From Microvirga sp. KLBC 81 (lineage in GTDB: Bacteria > Pseudomonadota > Alphaproteobacteria > Rhizobiales > Beijerinckiaceae): a stretch of DNA of 64,000 nucleotides. The stretch is taken from the NCBI RefSeq assembly GCF_003075415.1, contig NZ_QDAH01000026.1, forward strand, positions 1-64,000. The letters are read 5' to 3'. Numbering within the stretch: position 1 is the stretch's first letter; each line of letters begins with the position of its first letter. Below the pieces are notes generated by a model. It did not search any database, had not been told where the DNA came from, and saw only the letters and a list, made by a program, of their open reading frames with translations. A program made the translations under genes and the position numbers. Below are positions 19,760 to 31,182 of this stretch, one piece after another.

Positions 19760-19797
19760 CCGCCCCCTGTTCAAGCCGAAAGAAAGAAAAACCGGTT

Positions 19798-20832
19798 ATG
19801 TCGAAGCCAGTGCGGATTTCGCTCGATGCGATGGGGGGGGATCATGGCCCTTCAATCGTCATCCCTGGTGCGGCCCTGGCCCTCGAACGGCATCCCGATA
19901 TCCGTTTTCTCATGTTCGGCAACGAGGCGCTGATCGCGCCTCTCCTGAATGCCCATCCCAAGCTGAAGGCAGCGACCGAGCTTCGTCACACCGACATCGC
20001 CATTGCGATGGACGAGAAGCCGAGCCAGGCGATCCGCATGGGCCGTGGTAAGTCCTCCATGTGGAAGGCCGTCCAGGCCGTCCGGGACGGGGAGGCAGAT
20101 GCCTGCGTCTCCGCCGGCAATACCGGTGCCCTCATGGCGACGGCCAAGATCTGCCTGAAGACCATGGCCCATATCGAGCGCCCGGCGATTGCCGCCATGT
20201 GGCCGACCATGCGGGGCGAGAGCATCGTGCTCGATGTAGGCGCCACCATCGGCGCGGATGCGGGGCACCTCGTCGACATGGCCATCATGGGCGCTGCCAT
20301 GGCGCGCATCGTGTTCGACCTGGAGCGCCCCACCGTGGGCCTGCTCAACGTGGGCACGGAAGAAATCAAGGGAATCGAGGCCGTCAAGGAAGCCGGCCGC
20401 ATTCTCAAAGACATGGATGCTCCTTATCTGGAGTATCGCGGCTTCGTGGAAGGTGACGATATCGGCAGGGGAACCGTCGACGTGGTAGTGACCGAGGGCT
20501 TTACGGGCAACATCGCCCTGAAGACCGCCGAGGGCACGGCCAAGCAGATCGGCCAATACCTGCGCTCAGCCATGAGCCGCACGCTGATGGCCAAGATCGG
20601 CTATCTGTTCGCGAAACAGGCCTTTAACGCTCTCAAGGACAAGATGGACCCGCGCAAGGTCAATGGCGGCGTCTTCCTTGGTCTCGAAGGCGTTGTCGTG
20701 AAGAGCCACGGCGGTACGGACGATCTGGGCTTCGCCAGTGCCATCGACGTGGCCTACGACATGGCGCATTTTGAATTGATGAACACAATTCGGGGCATGC
20801 TGGAGCATGGTCCGGTCGGGCACTCCGCCTGA
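19798..20832 (+). CDS. plsX: Phosphate acyltransferase PlsX
   Basis: Converts acyl-ACP to acyl-phosphate for the PlsX/PlsY route of glycerophospholipid synthesis; 344 residues, peripheral membrane. Family motifs: [13 protein letters not shown] at the N-terminus, [10 protein letters not shown] (about 106-115), [15 protein letters not shown] and [18 protein letters not shown]. The start at MSKPVRIS fits the family; an open frame upstream crosses the intergenic hairpin and is not family-like. Followed after 13 bases by fabH. Confidence 0.95.
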   Translation: MSKPVRISLDAMGGDHGPSIVIPGAALALERHPDIRFLMFGNEALIAPLLNAHPKLKAATELRHTDIAIAMDEKPSQAIRMGRGKSSMWKAVQAVRDGEADACVSAGNTGALMATAKICLKTMAHIERPAIAAMWPTMRGESIVLDVGATIGADAGHLVDMAIMGAAMARIVFDLERPTVGLLNVGTEEIKGIEAVKEAGRILKDMDAPYLEYRGFVEGDDIGRGTVDVVVTEGFTGNIALKTAEGTAKQIGQYLRSAMSRTLMAKIGYLFAKQAFNALKDKMDPRKVNGGVFLGLEGVVVKSHGGTDDLGFASAIDVAYDMAHFELMNTIRGMLEHGPVGHSA

Positions 20833-20845
20833 GGAAAGTATCACC

Positions 20846-21823
20846 TTGAAACGTATCCGTTCCATCGTACGCGGCATCGGGTCCTACCTGCCGAAGCGAA
20901 AGCTGACCAACCAGGAACTTGAGAAAATCGTGGACACCACCCACGAGTGGATCGTGCAGCGGACCGGCATCGAGCAGCGCTACGTCGCGGACGATGGCGA
21001 GACCACTTCGGTCCTGGGCATCAAGGCCGCCGAGGCCGCGCTTGCCGATGCGGGCCTCACGGCGCAGGACATCGATCTCATCATCTGCGCCACCTCGACG
21101 CCGGACCATACCTTCCCGTCCACCGCGACGATGATCCAGAACGGTCTAGGGATCACCCACGGCGCGGCCTTCGATCTGCAGGCGGTCTGCACCGGCTTCG
21201 TCTATGCGGTGGCCACCGCCGACAAGTTCCTCCAGTCCGGGTCGCACAAGCGCGCCCTGGTGATCGGCGCCGAGACCTTCTCGCGCATTCTCGACTGGAA
21301 CGACCGCACCACCTGCGTTCTCTTCGGCGATGGCGCCGGCGCACTCGTTCTCGAAGCCCAGGAGGGAGAGGGACTCTCTGCGGACCGGGGCGTTCTTACG
21401 TCGCACCTGCGCTCGGACGGCCGCTACCGCGAAAAGCTCTATGTCGATGGCGGTCCGGGGTCCACCAAGACCACCGGTGTCCTGAAAATGGAAGGCAAGG
21501 AAGTCTTCAAGTTCGCCGTCGGCATGGTCACCGACGTCGTGCAGGACGCATTCAAGGCCAGCGGCACGACACCCGAAGAGCTGAAGTGGTTCGTGCCGCA
21601 TCAGGCCAACAAGCGCATCATCACCGCCAGCGCCGACAAGCTCGGCATTGCGCCCGAGAAGGTGGTGATCACCGTCGACAAGCACGGCAATACCTCGGCG
21701 GCCTCGATCCCGCTCGCTCTCGATGTCGCCCGCAAGGACGGGCGGATCAAGGATGGCGACCTCGTCATGATCGAAGCCATCGGCGGCGGCTTCACCTGGG
21801 GAAGCGCGCTCATTCGCTGGTAG
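20846..21823 (+). CDS. fabH: 3-oxoacyl-[acyl-carrier-protein] synthase III
   Basis: Starts fatty acid synthesis by condensing acetyl-CoA with malonyl-ACP; 325 residues, thiolase fold. Catalytic triad intact: C115 in QAVCTGF, H252 in VPHQANKR and N282 in [13 protein letters not shown] start at 20846 is inferred from a GAGGAAAG Shine-Dalgarno at 20831-20838 and the family-like N-terminus [15 protein letters not shown]; the nearest in-frame ATG is inside the plsX end. Third gene of the yceD-plsX-fabH-ihfA-merR string. Confidence 0.95.
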   Translation: MKRIRSIVRGIGSYLPKRKLTNQELEKIVDTTHEWIVQRTGIEQRYVADDGETTSVLGIKAAEAALADAGLTAQDIDLIICATSTPDHTFPSTATMIQNGLGITHGAAFDLQAVCTGFVYAVATADKFLQSGSHKRALVIGAETFSRILDWNDRTTCVLFGDGAGALVLEAQEGEGLSADRGVLTSHLRSDGRYREKLYVDGGPGSTKTTGVLKMEGKEVFKFAVGMVTDVVQDAFKASGTTPEELKWFVPHQANKRIITASADKLGIAPEKVVITVDKHGNTSAASIPLALDVARKDGRIKDGDLVMIEAIGGGFTWGSALIRW

Positions 21824-21963
21824 GAATATAGACCATATGGCCTATCCATCTGGCCTATATGGTAACCGCTTGACGACAACTCTAAGGTTGACCATACGGA
21901 GCCATCTGCATAGCGTCTTAACCGATTGAAAGACCAAAGAACTCATTCTTGCTGGGGAGCTCA

Positions 21964-22275
21964 ATGGCTGGCAAAACTGTGACGAGAGCGGATCTGAGTG
22001 AGGCCGTCTACCAGAAGGTGGGCCTCTCGAGGACCGAATCGGCCGAACTGGTCGAAAGGGTCCTGGCGGAGATCTGTGACAGCCTGGCCGCCGGTGAGAC
22101 CGTCAAGCTCTCGTCCTTCGGCTCTTTCGTAGTGCGCAGCAAAGGCGAGCGCGTTGGCCGCAATCCGAAAACGGGTGTCGAGGTGCCGATCGATCCGCGC
22201 CGGGTCATGGTCTTCAAGCCCTCCAACGTGCTGAAGGCCTATATCAACGGCGAAACCATCGAAGGCGAGGATTAA
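21964..22275 (+). CDS. ihfA: Integration host factor subunit alpha
   Basis: DNA-bending protein of 103 residues. It has the HU/IHF fold with [21 protein letters not shown] helices, the [20 protein letters not shown] strand pair and the DNA-contacting arm [18 protein letters not shown] with the intercalating proline. Usually pairs with IhfB encoded elsewhere. Separated from fabH by 140 bp containing an imperfect inverted repeat (ACCATATGGCC / GGCCTATATGGT near 21832-21862). The ihfA-merR order downstream of fabH is conserved in Rhizobiales. Confidence 0.95.
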   Translation: MAGKTVTRADLSEAVYQKVGLSRTESAELVERVLAEICDSLAAGETVKLSSFGSFVVRSKGERVGRNPKTGVEVPIDPRRVMVFKPSNVLKAYINGETIEGED

Positions 22276-22282
22276 GGCCTCA

Positions 22283-22792
22283 ATGTCGGGCGGCGCCATG
22301 GACAAGAGCCCTGACGCGTTCCGCACCATCAGCGAGGTGGCAGAGGACCTTGATCTGCCGCAGCACGTGCTGCGCTTCTGGGAAACCCGCTTCACCCATA
22401 TCAAGCCCCTGAAGCGCGGCGGTGGGCGCCGCTACTACCGACCGGATGATGTCGATCTCCTCAAGGGGATCCGTCATCTCCTCTATGGCGAAGGCTACAC
22501 TATCCGGGGCGTGCAGCGGATCCTCAAGGAGGAGGGTGTCCGCTTCGTCCAGGCCGTCGGCCGAGGCGAGGAGAGCGTGGCAGCGCCGCGCTCGGAGCCG
22601 AAGGACGTGTTCGCCGAGGCGGATGAGGAGTTTCTCGCTCCTGAGAACTCTGAGCCTGTTATCGCAGCCTCTGAATCTCTCCTCTCGGACGATACTTTGC
22701 GGAAGCTGCGAGGGGCCCTGGATGAACTGGTCGAATGCGACCGTGTTCTGAGGTCCCTGAAGGCTCCGACTGAAACGCTCCCGTCTGAATAG
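22283..22792 (+). CDS. MerR family transcriptional regulator
   Basis: A 169-residue regulator with an N-terminal winged helix-turn-helix of the MerR type: [20 protein letters not shown], then ETRF and [19 protein letters not shown], followed by a helix [15 protein letters not shown]. The C-terminal half is acidic and variable and has no cysteine metal site. This MerR group is found directly behind ihfA in many alphaproteobacteria; its regulon is not known to me. Alternative start at the ATG 22298 (MDKSPDAF). Confidence 0.85.
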   Translation: MSGGAMDKSPDAFRTISEVAEDLDLPQHVLRFWETRFTHIKPLKRGGGRRYYRPDDVDLLKGIRHLLYGEGYTIRGVQRILKEEGVRFVQAVGRGEESVAAPRSEPKDVFAEADEEFLAPENSEPVIAASESLLSDDTLRKLRGALDELVECDRVLRSLKAPTETLPSE

Positions 22793-22895
22793 GCCAGGGC
22801 TCCATTTTCACGCCCGACTTCGCTCAGGAGTCGGGAGGGATCGGATGCGTTTTGCAGGTTTTTGGCGTTGATCCAAAAATGCGTGCAGGGAACGC

Positions 22896-22924
22896 TTGAC
22901 AGGGGGCAGGGCGGCCCTTAAACC
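22896..22924 (+). promoter_or_regulatory. Promoter of tRNA-Asp
   Basis: TTGACA (22896-22901), an exact -35 consensus, is followed by a 17-base spacer and TAAACC (22919-22924). The predicted start would be about 25 bases before the mature tRNA 5' end at 22957. Confidence 0.7.
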
Positions 22925-22956
22925 GCACCCCACACACCGCTTCGGCGGTCCGATGC

Positions 22957-23033
22957 GCGGGCGTAGCTCAGTCGGTTAGAGTGCCGGCCTGTCACGCCGG
23001 AGGTCGCGGGTTCGAGCCCCGTCGCCCGCGCCA
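22957..23033 (+). tRNA. tRNA-Asp (GTC)
   Basis: A 77-nt tRNA. The acceptor arm GCGGGCG (22957-22963) pairs with CGCCCGC (23023-23029), the D-arm is GCTC...GAGT, and the anticodon stem CCGGC/GCCGG encloses the loop CTGTCAC with anticodon GTC at 22991-22993. The T-arm is GCGGG-TTCGAGC-CCCGT. The discriminator base is G and CCA is encoded. A consensus promoter lies just upstream, so it is an independent unit between the merR gene and the nuo operon. Confidence 0.97.
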
Positions 23034-23219
23034 CTTTTACCCTTCCGAAATCACGAAAAGAAACGAGCGCCGCAAGCCTTGGCTCAGGGCGTTTTTGTCG
23101 TGCCTGCACCAAGCAGATCCGAAAGCGCGGCACTTTTTCAGGCATTGCGCATTCTCCTAGGGTTTTTGGCCGTTGTGCAGGAATTTCTGCAGCCCAATGG
23201 AAAGACGAGGCTTCTTGTA

Positions 23220-23648
23220 ATGTGGACGTCGAGGCTTTTTACCAGCTTTTCCAATTGGGTAGCGCAGGTTTCGGGGCGTCCCGGGACCTTCGCCATTTCT
23301 CTGGTCGTGATTCTGCTCTGGGCTTTGAGTGGTCCAATCTTCGGATTTTCCGATACGTGGCAACTCGTCGTGAACACCGGCACGACCATCGTGACCTTCC
23401 TGATGGTGTTCCTGATCCAGAACACCCAGAACCGGGACGGGGCGGCGATTCAGGCCAAGCTCGACGAATTGATCAGGGCCAGCGCTGCTCAAAACGTATT
23501 CATTGGCATCGAACACCTGACGCAGGAGGAGCTCGACGAGATTCGGGCGAAATGCATGGCCAAGGCCAAGGCCGAATCCGCCGCAAATCGGGCGGAGGAG
23601 AGGGCGAACCGCAAGGCGGCCCAGGCTGCGGAACAAGCCACATCTTAG
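23220..23648 (+). CDS. Low affinity iron permease family protein
   Basis: A 142-residue protein related to PF04120 (low-affinity iron permease/FET4-like small bacterial members). Two hydrophobic helices (about 23-42 and 51-70) are followed by [23 protein letters not shown], the family signature, and a charged alanine/glutamate/lysine-rich coiled-coil-like tail. Bacterial members have not been clearly shown to carry iron, so the name is by family only. The start at MWTSRLFT is preferred; the frame is open upstream for 47 codons but that part is unlike the family. It has no close operon partner. Confidence 0.75.
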   Translation: MWTSRLFTSFSNWVAQVSGRPGTFAISLVVILLWALSGPIFGFSDTWQLVVNTGTTIVTFLMVFLIQNTQNRDGAAIQAKLDELIRASAAQNVFIGIEHLTQEELDEIRAKCMAKAKAESAANRAEERANRKAAQAAEQATS

Positions 23649-23824
23649 TTTGGAATGGTTCTTTTTACGGCACCGCAAACACTTGTCAGGGAAGGGGATC
23701 TCGGATAAGCCTCCCGCCACAAACCGCCGTTTGTCGCAGGACCTTTATTCAGGCCTTTCTGTGGCTTAAATGCGTGGCATGTCGCCGGCCTTTCCGGCCG
23801 CGCTCCGTTCCTTCTGGGTGTCGT

Positions 23825-24190
23825 ATGACGAATCTCCTCGCCGACTACCTGCCTCTCGTGATCTTCATCGGCGTGTCGCTCCTGATCGGGGTGGCGCTGC
23901 TCGTGGCGCCGTTCATCGTCGCCTACAGCAAGCCCGATACGGAAAAGCTGTCCGCTTACGAGTGCGGGTTCAATGCCTTCGATGACGCACGCATGAAATT
24001 CGACGTGCGGTTCTATCTGGTCGCCATTCTCTTCATCATCTTCGACCTGGAAGTCGCGTTCCTGTTCCCCTGGGCCATCATGTTCGGGAGCCTGGGCTGG
24101 TTCGGCTTCATCTCAATGATGATCTTCCTTGGCGTCCTGACGGTCGGCTTCGTGTATGAGTGGAAGAAGGGAGCCCTGGAATGGGATTGA
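23825..24190 (+). CDS. nuoA: NADH-quinone oxidoreductase subunit A
   Basis: First gene of the complete 14-gene complex I operon. A 121-residue membrane subunit of the proton-pumping arm with three helices; the loop segment [20 protein letters not shown] between helices 1 and 2 and [22 protein letters not shown] in helix 2 are diagnostic (ND3 homologue, with the conserved loop cysteine). The start ATG is 176 bp after the iron-permease-like gene. Its last 10 bases overlap the start of nuoB. Confidence 0.97.
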   Translation: MTNLLADYLPLVIFIGVSLLIGVALLVAPFIVAYSKPDTEKLSAYECGFNAFDDARMKFDVRFYLVAILFIIFDLEVAFLFPWAIMFGSLGWFGFISMMIFLGVLTVGFVYEWKKGALEWD

Positions 24191-24765
24191 TCTCCGATAA
24201 CCAGTCTACCCTGGTGGCTCCCGCCCCGCGCGGCATCATCGACCCCAATACCGGCAAGCCGGTGGGCTCGACCGATCCCTATTTCGTGTCCATCAACGAG
24301 GAACTGTCCGACAAGGGCTTCCTCGTGACCTCGACCGAGGACCTCATCACCTGGGCACGGACCGGCTCGCTCATGTGGATGACCTTCGGCCTGGCCTGCT
24401 GTGCGGTCGAGATGATGCAGATGTCCATGCCCCGGTACGACGCCGAGCGCTTCGGATTCGCGCCCCGCGCCTCACCGCGTCAGTCGGACGTGATGATCGT
24501 CGCCGGTACGCTCACCAACAAGATGGCGCCCGCGCTCCGCAAGGTCTACGACCAGATGCCGGAGCCGCGTTACGTCATCTCCATGGGCTCCTGCGCCAAT
24601 GGTGGCGGCTATTATCATTATTCCTATTCGGTGGTTCGTGGCTGCGACCGTATCGTGCCGGTCGACATCTACGTGCCTGGCTGCCCCCCGACCGCGGAGG
24701 CGCTCCTTTACGGCGTCCTGCTTCTCCAGAAGAAGATCCGCCGCACCGGCACCATCGAGCGCTGA
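24181..24765 (+). CDS. nuoB: NADH-quinone oxidoreductase subunit B
   Basis: A 194-residue peripheral-arm subunit that carries the terminal cluster N2, which reduces quinone. Cluster ligands are seen in [11 protein letters not shown] (two adjacent cysteines), [16 protein letters not shown] and [15 protein letters not shown]. Length is the usual alphaproteobacterial 185-200. The start overlaps nuoA by 10 bases; nuoC follows after 14 bases. Confidence 0.98.
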   Translation: MGLISDNQSTLVAPAPRGIIDPNTGKPVGSTDPYFVSINEELSDKGFLVTSTEDLITWARTGSLMWMTFGLACCAVEMMQMSMPRYDAERFGFAPRASPRQSDVMIVAGTLTNKMAPALRKVYDQMPEPRYVISMGSCANGGGYYHYSYSVVRGCDRIVPVDIYVPGCPPTAEALLYGVLLLQKKIRRTGTIER

Positions 24766-24779
24766 GCAAAGGTCATTTC

Positions 24780-25382
24780 ATGAGTGCTGAGCTCCAAGCC
24801 CTGAGCGACCACATCGCCTCGTCCCTCGGCGAGGCGATCGAGGATCGCGCCATCGCCTATGGCGAGCTGACGATCGTCGCCCGCCGCGAGGACATCGTGC
24901 GGGTGGTGACGTTCCTGCGGGACGATCCGCAATGCCGCTTCGTCTGCTTTATCGACATTTGCGGGGCGGATTATCCGGCCCGTGAACGCCGTTTCGACGT
25001 GGTCTACCACCTCCTGTCGCCGTATCAGAACCGCCGCATCCGCGTGAAGGTGGAGACGGACGAGGTGACCCCCGTTCCCTCGCTGGTCGAGGTGTTTCCG
25101 GCGGCGAACTGGTTCGAGCGCGAGGCCTATGACCTCTACGGCATCCTGTTCTCGGGCCATCCGGACCTGCGCCGGATCCTGACCGATTACGGCTTCGAAG
25201 GGCATCCGCTCCGCAAGGACTTCCCGATGACCGGCTATGTCGAGGTTCGCTACGACGACGGCCAGGGCCGCGTGGTCTACGAGCCGGTGAAGCTCAGCCA
25301 GGAATTCCGCAACTTCGACTTCCTTTCTCCCTGGGAAGGCACGGACTACGTGCTGCCCGGCGACGAGAAGGCCAAGGCATAA
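24780..25382 (+). CDS. nuoC: NADH-quinone oxidoreductase subunit C
   Basis: A 200-residue 30-kDa subunit of the hydrophilic arm (NDUFS3 homologue), separate from nuoD as in mitochondria and alphaproteobacteria (fused in enterobacteria). Diagnostic segments: [40 protein letters not shown] and [23 protein letters not shown]. No cofactor is bound. nuoD starts 18 bases later. Confidence 0.97.
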   Translation: MSAELQALSDHIASSLGEAIEDRAIAYGELTIVARREDIVRVVTFLRDDPQCRFVCFIDICGADYPARERRFDVVYHLLSPYQNRRIRVKVETDEVTPVPSLVEVFPAANWFEREAYDLYGILFSGHPDLRRILTDYGFEGHPLRKDFPMTGYVEVRYDDGQGRVVYEPVKLSQEFRNFDFLSPWEGTDYVLPGDEKAKA

Positions 25383-25400
25383 AGGCGGAAAGGGCCACCC

Positions 25401-26591
25401 ATGGGCGAGCATAATATCCGCAATTTCACGATCAACTTCGGTCCCCAGCACCCGGCCGCGCACGGCGTGCTCCGCCTTGTGCTGGAGCTCGACGGGGAGG
25501 TAGTCGAGCGTGTCGATCCGCATATCGGCCTGCTCCACCGTGGCACCGAGAAGCTGATCGAGTACAAGACCTACGTTCAGGCCAATCCCTATTTCGACCG
25601 GCTCGACTATGTCGCGCCCATGAACCAGGAGCACGCCTATTGCATGGCGGTAGAGAAGCTCCTCGGCATCGAGGTGCCTCGCCGCGCTCAGCTGATCCGC
25701 GTGCTGTTCTCGGAAATCGGGCGCCTGCTCTCGCACCTCCTCAACGTGACCACGCAGGCGATGGACGTCGGCGCGCTCACGCCGCCTCTCTGGGGATTCG
25801 AGGAGCGCGAGAAGCTGATGATCTTCTACGAGCGCGTCTCCGGATCGCGCATGCACGCCAACTACTTCCGTCCGGGTGGCGTGAACATGGACATCCAGCC
25901 CGAGCTGATCGATGACATCGAGGCCTTCTGCGATCCTTTCCTGAAGGTGCTGGACGATCTCGACACGCTCGTCATGGGCAGCCGAATCTTCAAGCAGCGT
26001 AATGTCGATATCGGTGTCCTGACACTCGAAGATTGCTGGAAGTGGGGCTTCTCAGGTCCATTGGTGCGCAGCTGCGGCGTTCCGTGGGATCTCCGTAAGT
26101 CGCAGCCCTACGAGCGCTACGAGGAGATGGAATTCGACATCCCCGTGGGCAAGAACGGCGACAACTACGACCGTCAGGTCATCCGCATGGAAGAGATGCG
26201 CCAGTCCGTGCGCATCATGCGCCAGTGCATCGACAAGCTGCGGGCTCCGGACGGGCAGGGCCCCGTGACCACGCTCGACGGCAAGGTCGCGCCGCCGTCG
26301 CGCAAGGACATGAAGCGCTCCATGGAAGCGCTGATTCATCACTTCAAGCTCTACACGGAAGGCTTCCACGTCCCCGCGGGCGAGGTCTATGTCGCCGTGG
26401 AGGCTCCGAAGGGCGAGTTCGGCGTCTACCTCGTGTCGGACGGCACCAACAAGCCCTACCGCTGCAAGGTGCGCGCCCCGGGTTTCGCGCATCTGCAAGG
26501 CATGGATTTCATGTGCCGCGGTCACATGCTGGCCGATGTCGCAGGCGTTCTGGGTTCCATCGACATCGTGTTCGGTGAAGTGGACCGGTAA
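25401..26591 (+). CDS. nuoD: NADH-quinone oxidoreductase subunit D
   Basis: A 396-residue 49-kDa subunit that forms the quinone-binding pocket with NuoB. Key segments: [21 protein letters not shown] with the quinone-contacting histidine, [16 protein letters not shown], and [13 protein letters not shown]. The C-terminus ends in IVFGEVDR as in the family. Downstream there is a 119-bp gap to nuoE that contains a perfect 9-bp palindrome of repeat type. Confidence 0.98.
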   Translation: MGEHNIRNFTINFGPQHPAAHGVLRLVLELDGEVVERVDPHIGLLHRGTEKLIEYKTYVQANPYFDRLDYVAPMNQEHAYCMAVEKLLGIEVPRRAQLIRVLFSEIGRLLSHLLNVTTQAMDVGALTPPLWGFEEREKLMIFYERVSGSRMHANYFRPGGVNMDIQPELIDDIEAFCDPFLKVLDDLDTLVMGSRIFKQRNVDIGVLTLEDCWKWGFSGPLVRSCGVPWDLRKSQPYERYEEMEFDIPVGKNGDNYDRQVIRMEEMRQSVRIMRQCIDKLRAPDGQGPVTTLDGKVAPPSRKDMKRSMEALIHHFKLYTEGFHVPAGEVYVAVEAPKGEFGVYLVSDGTNKPYRCKVRAPGFAHLQGMDFMCRGHMLADVAGVLGSIDIVFGEVDR

Positions 26592-26664
26592 GTAAAAATC
26601 CGGACTCGATTTCGGATCCGGCGCCACGCTCTGAAAACGCGTGATGGAAGAGTTCAAGTCGTGA

Positions 26665-26688
26665 ATGGCCGGGTTGACGCCCGGCCAT
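26665..26688. repeat. REP-like palindrome between nuoD and nuoE
   Basis: ATGGCCGGG (26665-26673) and CCCGGCCAT (26680-26688) are exact inverted arms with a six-base loop, flanked by GTG and GACG. The same ATGGCC/GGCCATGACG theme recurs at 42279-42367, so it looks like a repeat family member placed inside the nuo operon. Confidence 0.6.
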
Positions 26689-26710
26689 GACGATGAGGAG
26701 AAGAGTCAAA

Positions 26711-27763
26711 ATGGCCGTTCGTAAGCTCGCGCCTGAAGAATTGCAGCCCGAGAGCTTCGTGTTCTCGTCCGAGACGGAAGCTTTTGCTGAGCAGCAGATC
26801 GCCAAGTATCCGCCCGGCCGCCAGGCCTCGGCGGTGATCCCGCTGCTGTGGAAGGCGCAGGAGCAGGCCGGTGGCTGGCTGCCGCGCAAGGCCGTCGAGG
26901 CCGTGGCCACCCGGCTCGACATGCCTTTCATCCGCGTGATGGAAGTGGCGACATTCTACACGATGTTCAACCTGGAGCCGGTTGGAAAGTATTTCATCCA
27001 GTTCTGCGGCACCACGCCCTGCGTGCTGCGCGGCGCGGGCGACATCAAAAAGGTGCTCGAAAAGCGCATCGGCGAACAGAACCACGTCACCGCCGACGGC
27101 AAGTTCTCCTGGCTCGAGGTCGAGTGCTTGGGCGCGTGCTGCAACGCCCCGATGGTGCAGATCAACGACGACTATTACGAGGACCTGACGACGGAGAACT
27201 TCGAGAAGCTTCTCGACGATCTCGCGGCAGGCCGCCCGGTGAAGACGGGTTCGCAGATCGGCCGCAACACCTCCGAGCCGTTCGAGGCAGTCAACACCCT
27301 GCAGGATCCATCGCTCTACGACGGCTCGCAGATCGGCGCCTGGCGCAAGCGCTTCGAGGAGCAGGCTCAGCCTGCCGCTACTGGCGAGATCGCCGCTGCC
27401 GTCGCATCCATTCCGCAGGAAGCCAAGGCTGCAAAGCCCACGGCCGGTCGCGCTATTGAGAGCGAGGTCGCCGATACCCCGGCTGAGCGCGCCAAGAAAG
27501 GCGAGGCTCCCGTGAGCCCGGTCGACCAGAAGGAAGCAGCCGACCCATCGCGCGCGACCAAGGTCGAGCCGCGCACCGAAGACGCCGCCAAGCCCGCTCC
27601 GCAGAGCGGCAAGTCCTATGTAACGACGCCGGGCGAGGGCGCGACCCCGACAAGCCCCACGACGCCGATCGCTGGTACGCCTCCGGCTGAAGGCCAGACG
27701 CGTCGCGACGGCAGCGAGAGCAAGCCGGGCGTGGTCGTCGACAAAGACAACAAGACGTCCTGA
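26711..27763 (+). CDS. nuoE: NADH-quinone oxidoreductase subunit E with long disordered C-terminal extension
   Basis: The 24-kDa subunit holding the [2Fe-2S] cluster N1a in the NADH dehydrogenase module. The thioredoxin-like core (about residues 10-175) has cluster ligands in FCGTTPCVLRGA and CLGACCNAPMVQIN. The full product is 350 residues, roughly twice the usual length. Residues from about 177 on are rich in Ala, Pro, Glu, Lys and Thr with no clear domain, probably disordered. The start MAVRKLAPEE has a GAGGAGAAG site before it. nuoF follows after 16 bases. Confidence 0.95.
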   Translation: MAVRKLAPEELQPESFVFSSETEAFAEQQIAKYPPGRQASAVIPLLWKAQEQAGGWLPRKAVEAVATRLDMPFIRVMEVATFYTMFNLEPVGKYFIQFCGTTPCVLRGAGDIKKVLEKRIGEQNHVTADGKFSWLEVECLGACCNAPMVQINDDYYEDLTTENFEKLLDDLAAGRPVKTGSQIGRNTSEPFEAVNTLQDPSLYDGSQIGAWRKRFEEQAQPAATGEIAAAVASIPQEAKAAKPTAGRAIESEVADTPAERAKKGEAPVSPVDQKEAADPSRATKVEPRTEDAAKPAPQSGKSYVTTPGEGATPTSPTTPIAGTPPAEGQTRRDGSESKPGVVVDKDNKTS

Positions 27764-27779
27764 GGGGGAGTGAACTGAG

Positions 27780-29081
<1,302 letters not shown>

Positions 29082-29089
29082 GAGTAGAG

Positions 29090-31168
29090 ATGGCTAAGAT
29101 CATCGTTGATGGCGTCGAAGTCGACGTTCCCGCCGAATACACGCTGCTCCAGGCCGCCGAGGCCGCGGGTGCGGAAGTTCCGCGCTTCTGCTTCCACGAG
29201 CGGCTGTCGATTGCCGGCAACTGTCGCATGTGCCTCGTCGAGGTGAAGGGCGCGCCGAAGCCGGTCGCGTCCTGCGCCTGGGGCGTGCGCGACTGCCGTC
29301 CGGGCCCGAACGGCGAGCCGCCGGAAATCTCGACCAAGTCGCCGACCGTGAAGAAGGCGCGCGAGGGTGTGATGGAGTTCCTCCTGATCAACCACCCGCT
29401 CGATTGCCCGATCTGCGACCAGGGCGGCCAGTGCGACCTGCAGGACCAAGCCATGGCCTACGGCGTCGACACCAGCCGCTTCCACGAGAACAAGCGGGCG
29501 GTCACCGACAAGTATCTCGGCCCGCTCGTTCGCACCTCCATGAACCGCTGCATTCACTGCACCCGCTGCGTGCGCTTCACCGCCGAGGTGGCTGGCGTGC
29601 CGGACATGGGCGCCCTGTGGCGCGGCGAGGACATGGAGATCACGAGCTATCTCGAAAAGGCGCTCGGCTCCGAGCTGCAGGCCAATATCGCGGATCTCTG
29701 CCCTGTTGGCGCGCTCACCCATAAGCCTGAGTCCTTCCACTTCCGTCCGTGGGAGCTCACCAAGACCGATTCCGTCGATGTGATGGATGCGGTCGGCTCC
29801 TCGATCCGCGTGGATTCCCGTGGCCGTGAGGTCATGCGCATCCTGCCGCGCGTGAACGAGGCGGTGAACGAGGAATGGATTTCCGACAAGACCCGCCAGA
29901 TCGTCGACGGCCTGCGCCTGCAGCGCCTCGACCGTCCGTTCGTGCGGGAAAACGGCCGCCTGCGTCCGGCTTCCTGGCAGGAGGCTTTCGCCACCATCGC
30001 CGCCAAGGTGAAGGGCACGGACGTTAAGAAGATCGGCGCCATCGTCGGCGATCTCGCTGCGGTCGAAGAGATGTTCGCGCTTAAGTTCCTCATGCAGAGC
30101 CTCGGCGTCACGAACATCGATGCCCGTCAGGACGGCACGGTGCTGTCGCCGGCCTACGGCCGTGGCTCCTATCTCTTCAACACCACCATCGCCGGCATCG
30201 AGGATGCTGATGCGATCCTGATCGTGGGTTCCAACCCGCGCATCGAGGCTTCGCTCGTCAACGTGCGCATCCGCAAGCGCTGGCGCGTGGCTCCGCCGCC
30301 GATCGCGCTCATCGGCGAGAACGCGGACCTGACCTACCCTTATGAGTATCTCGGCGCGGGTCCGGATACCCTGGCGGAGCTGGTCGCAGGCCGGAACAGC
30401 TTCATCGAGAAGCTCCGCACCGCCGAGCGTCCGCTGATCATCGTGGGGCAGGGCGCTCTCTCGCGTCCGGATGGCCTCGCGATCCTCTCCGCCGTCGCCC
30501 AGCTTGCCCGCGACGTCGGCGCGGTGAAGGACGGCTGGAACGGCTTCTCGGTCCTCCACACGGCAGCGTCACGGGTTGGTGCGCTCGATCTTGGCCTCGT
30601 GCCGGGCGAGGGCGGCCTGACGGCCCAGCAGATGGCTCAGGGCGGTGTTGAGGTGCTGTTCAACCTCGGCGCCGACGAGCTCGATATCGCCCCCGGCGCC
30701 TTCGTGATCTACCAGGGCACCCACGGCGACCGCGGCGCTCACCGGGCCGACGTGATCCTGCCGGCGGCCACCTACACGGAAAAGTCCGGAACGTACGTGA
30801 ACACGGAAGGCCGGGTGCAGATGGCCAACCGCGCAGCCTTCGCGCCGGGCGAGGCCCGTGAGGACTGGGCGATCCTGCGCGCTCTCTCCGACGTGCTGGG
30901 CCACCGTCTGCCGTTCGACTCGCTCAACGCGCTTCGCGCCAAGCTCTATGCGGCTTACCCGCATTTCGCGGCCATCGAGACCGTGCAGCCTGCTGACGGC
31001 GGTGCCGCCATCCAGGCGCTCGCTGGCATTGGCGGCACCGCTGGCCGCGAGGTTTTCGCGAGCCCCGTGAAGGACTTCTACCTGACGAATCCGATCGCCC
31101 GCGCCTCCGGCGTCATGGCCGAGTGCTCCGCGCTCGCCCGTGAGCTGAAGCTCGAAGCGGCCGAGTAA
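29090..31168 (+). CDS. nuoG: NADH-quinone oxidoreductase subunit G
   Basis: The 75-kDa subunit, 692 residues, carrying clusters N1b, N4 and N5. The N-terminal ferredoxin domain has CRMCLVEV and preceding cysteines. A C-x2-C pattern follows in [16 protein letters not shown], then [13 protein letters not shown]. The C-terminal half is a molybdopterin-oxidoreductase-like domain without molybdenum function. Length matches the alphaproteobacterial/mitochondrial form rather than the longer E. coli one (about 900). The TAA stop is followed by GAGAGGAGAG before nuoH. Confidence 0.97.
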   Translation: MAKIIVDGVEVDVPAEYTLLQAAEAAGAEVPRFCFHERLSIAGNCRMCLVEVKGAPKPVASCAWGVRDCRPGPNGEPPEISTKSPTVKKAREGVMEFLLINHPLDCPICDQGGQCDLQDQAMAYGVDTSRFHENKRAVTDKYLGPLVRTSMNRCIHCTRCVRFTAEVAGVPDMGALWRGEDMEITSYLEKALGSELQANIADLCPVGALTHKPESFHFRPWELTKTDSVDVMDAVGSSIRVDSRGREVMRILPRVNEAVNEEWISDKTRQIVDGLRLQRLDRPFVRENGRLRPASWQEAFATIAAKVKGTDVKKIGAIVGDLAAVEEMFALKFLMQSLGVTNIDARQDGTVLSPAYGRGSYLFNTTIAGIEDADAILIVGSNPRIEASLVNVRIRKRWRVAPPPIALIGENADLTYPYEYLGAGPDTLAELVAGRNSFIEKLRTAERPLIIVGQGALSRPDGLAILSAVAQLARDVGAVKDGWNGFSVLHTAASRVGALDLGLVPGEGGLTAQQMAQGGVEVLFNLGADELDIAPGAFVIYQGTHGDRGAHRADVILPAATYTEKSGTYVNTEGRVQMANRAAFAPGEAREDWAILRALSDVLGHRLPFDSLNALRAKLYAAYPHFAAIETVQPADGGAAIQALAGIGGTAGREVFASPVKDFYLTNPIARASGVMAECSALARELKLEAAE

Positions 31169-31182
31169 GAGAGGAGAGAACC

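Noticed and set aside
21829..21862. Imperfect inverted repeat ACCATATGGCC / GGCCTATATGGT after fabH
   Set aside because: Arms differ by one inserted base and no T run follows, so it is not a convincing terminator or operator.
23079..23219. Upstream in-frame extension of the iron-permease-family gene
   Set aside because: The extra residues lack conservation features and the ATG at 23220 leads directly into the family start.
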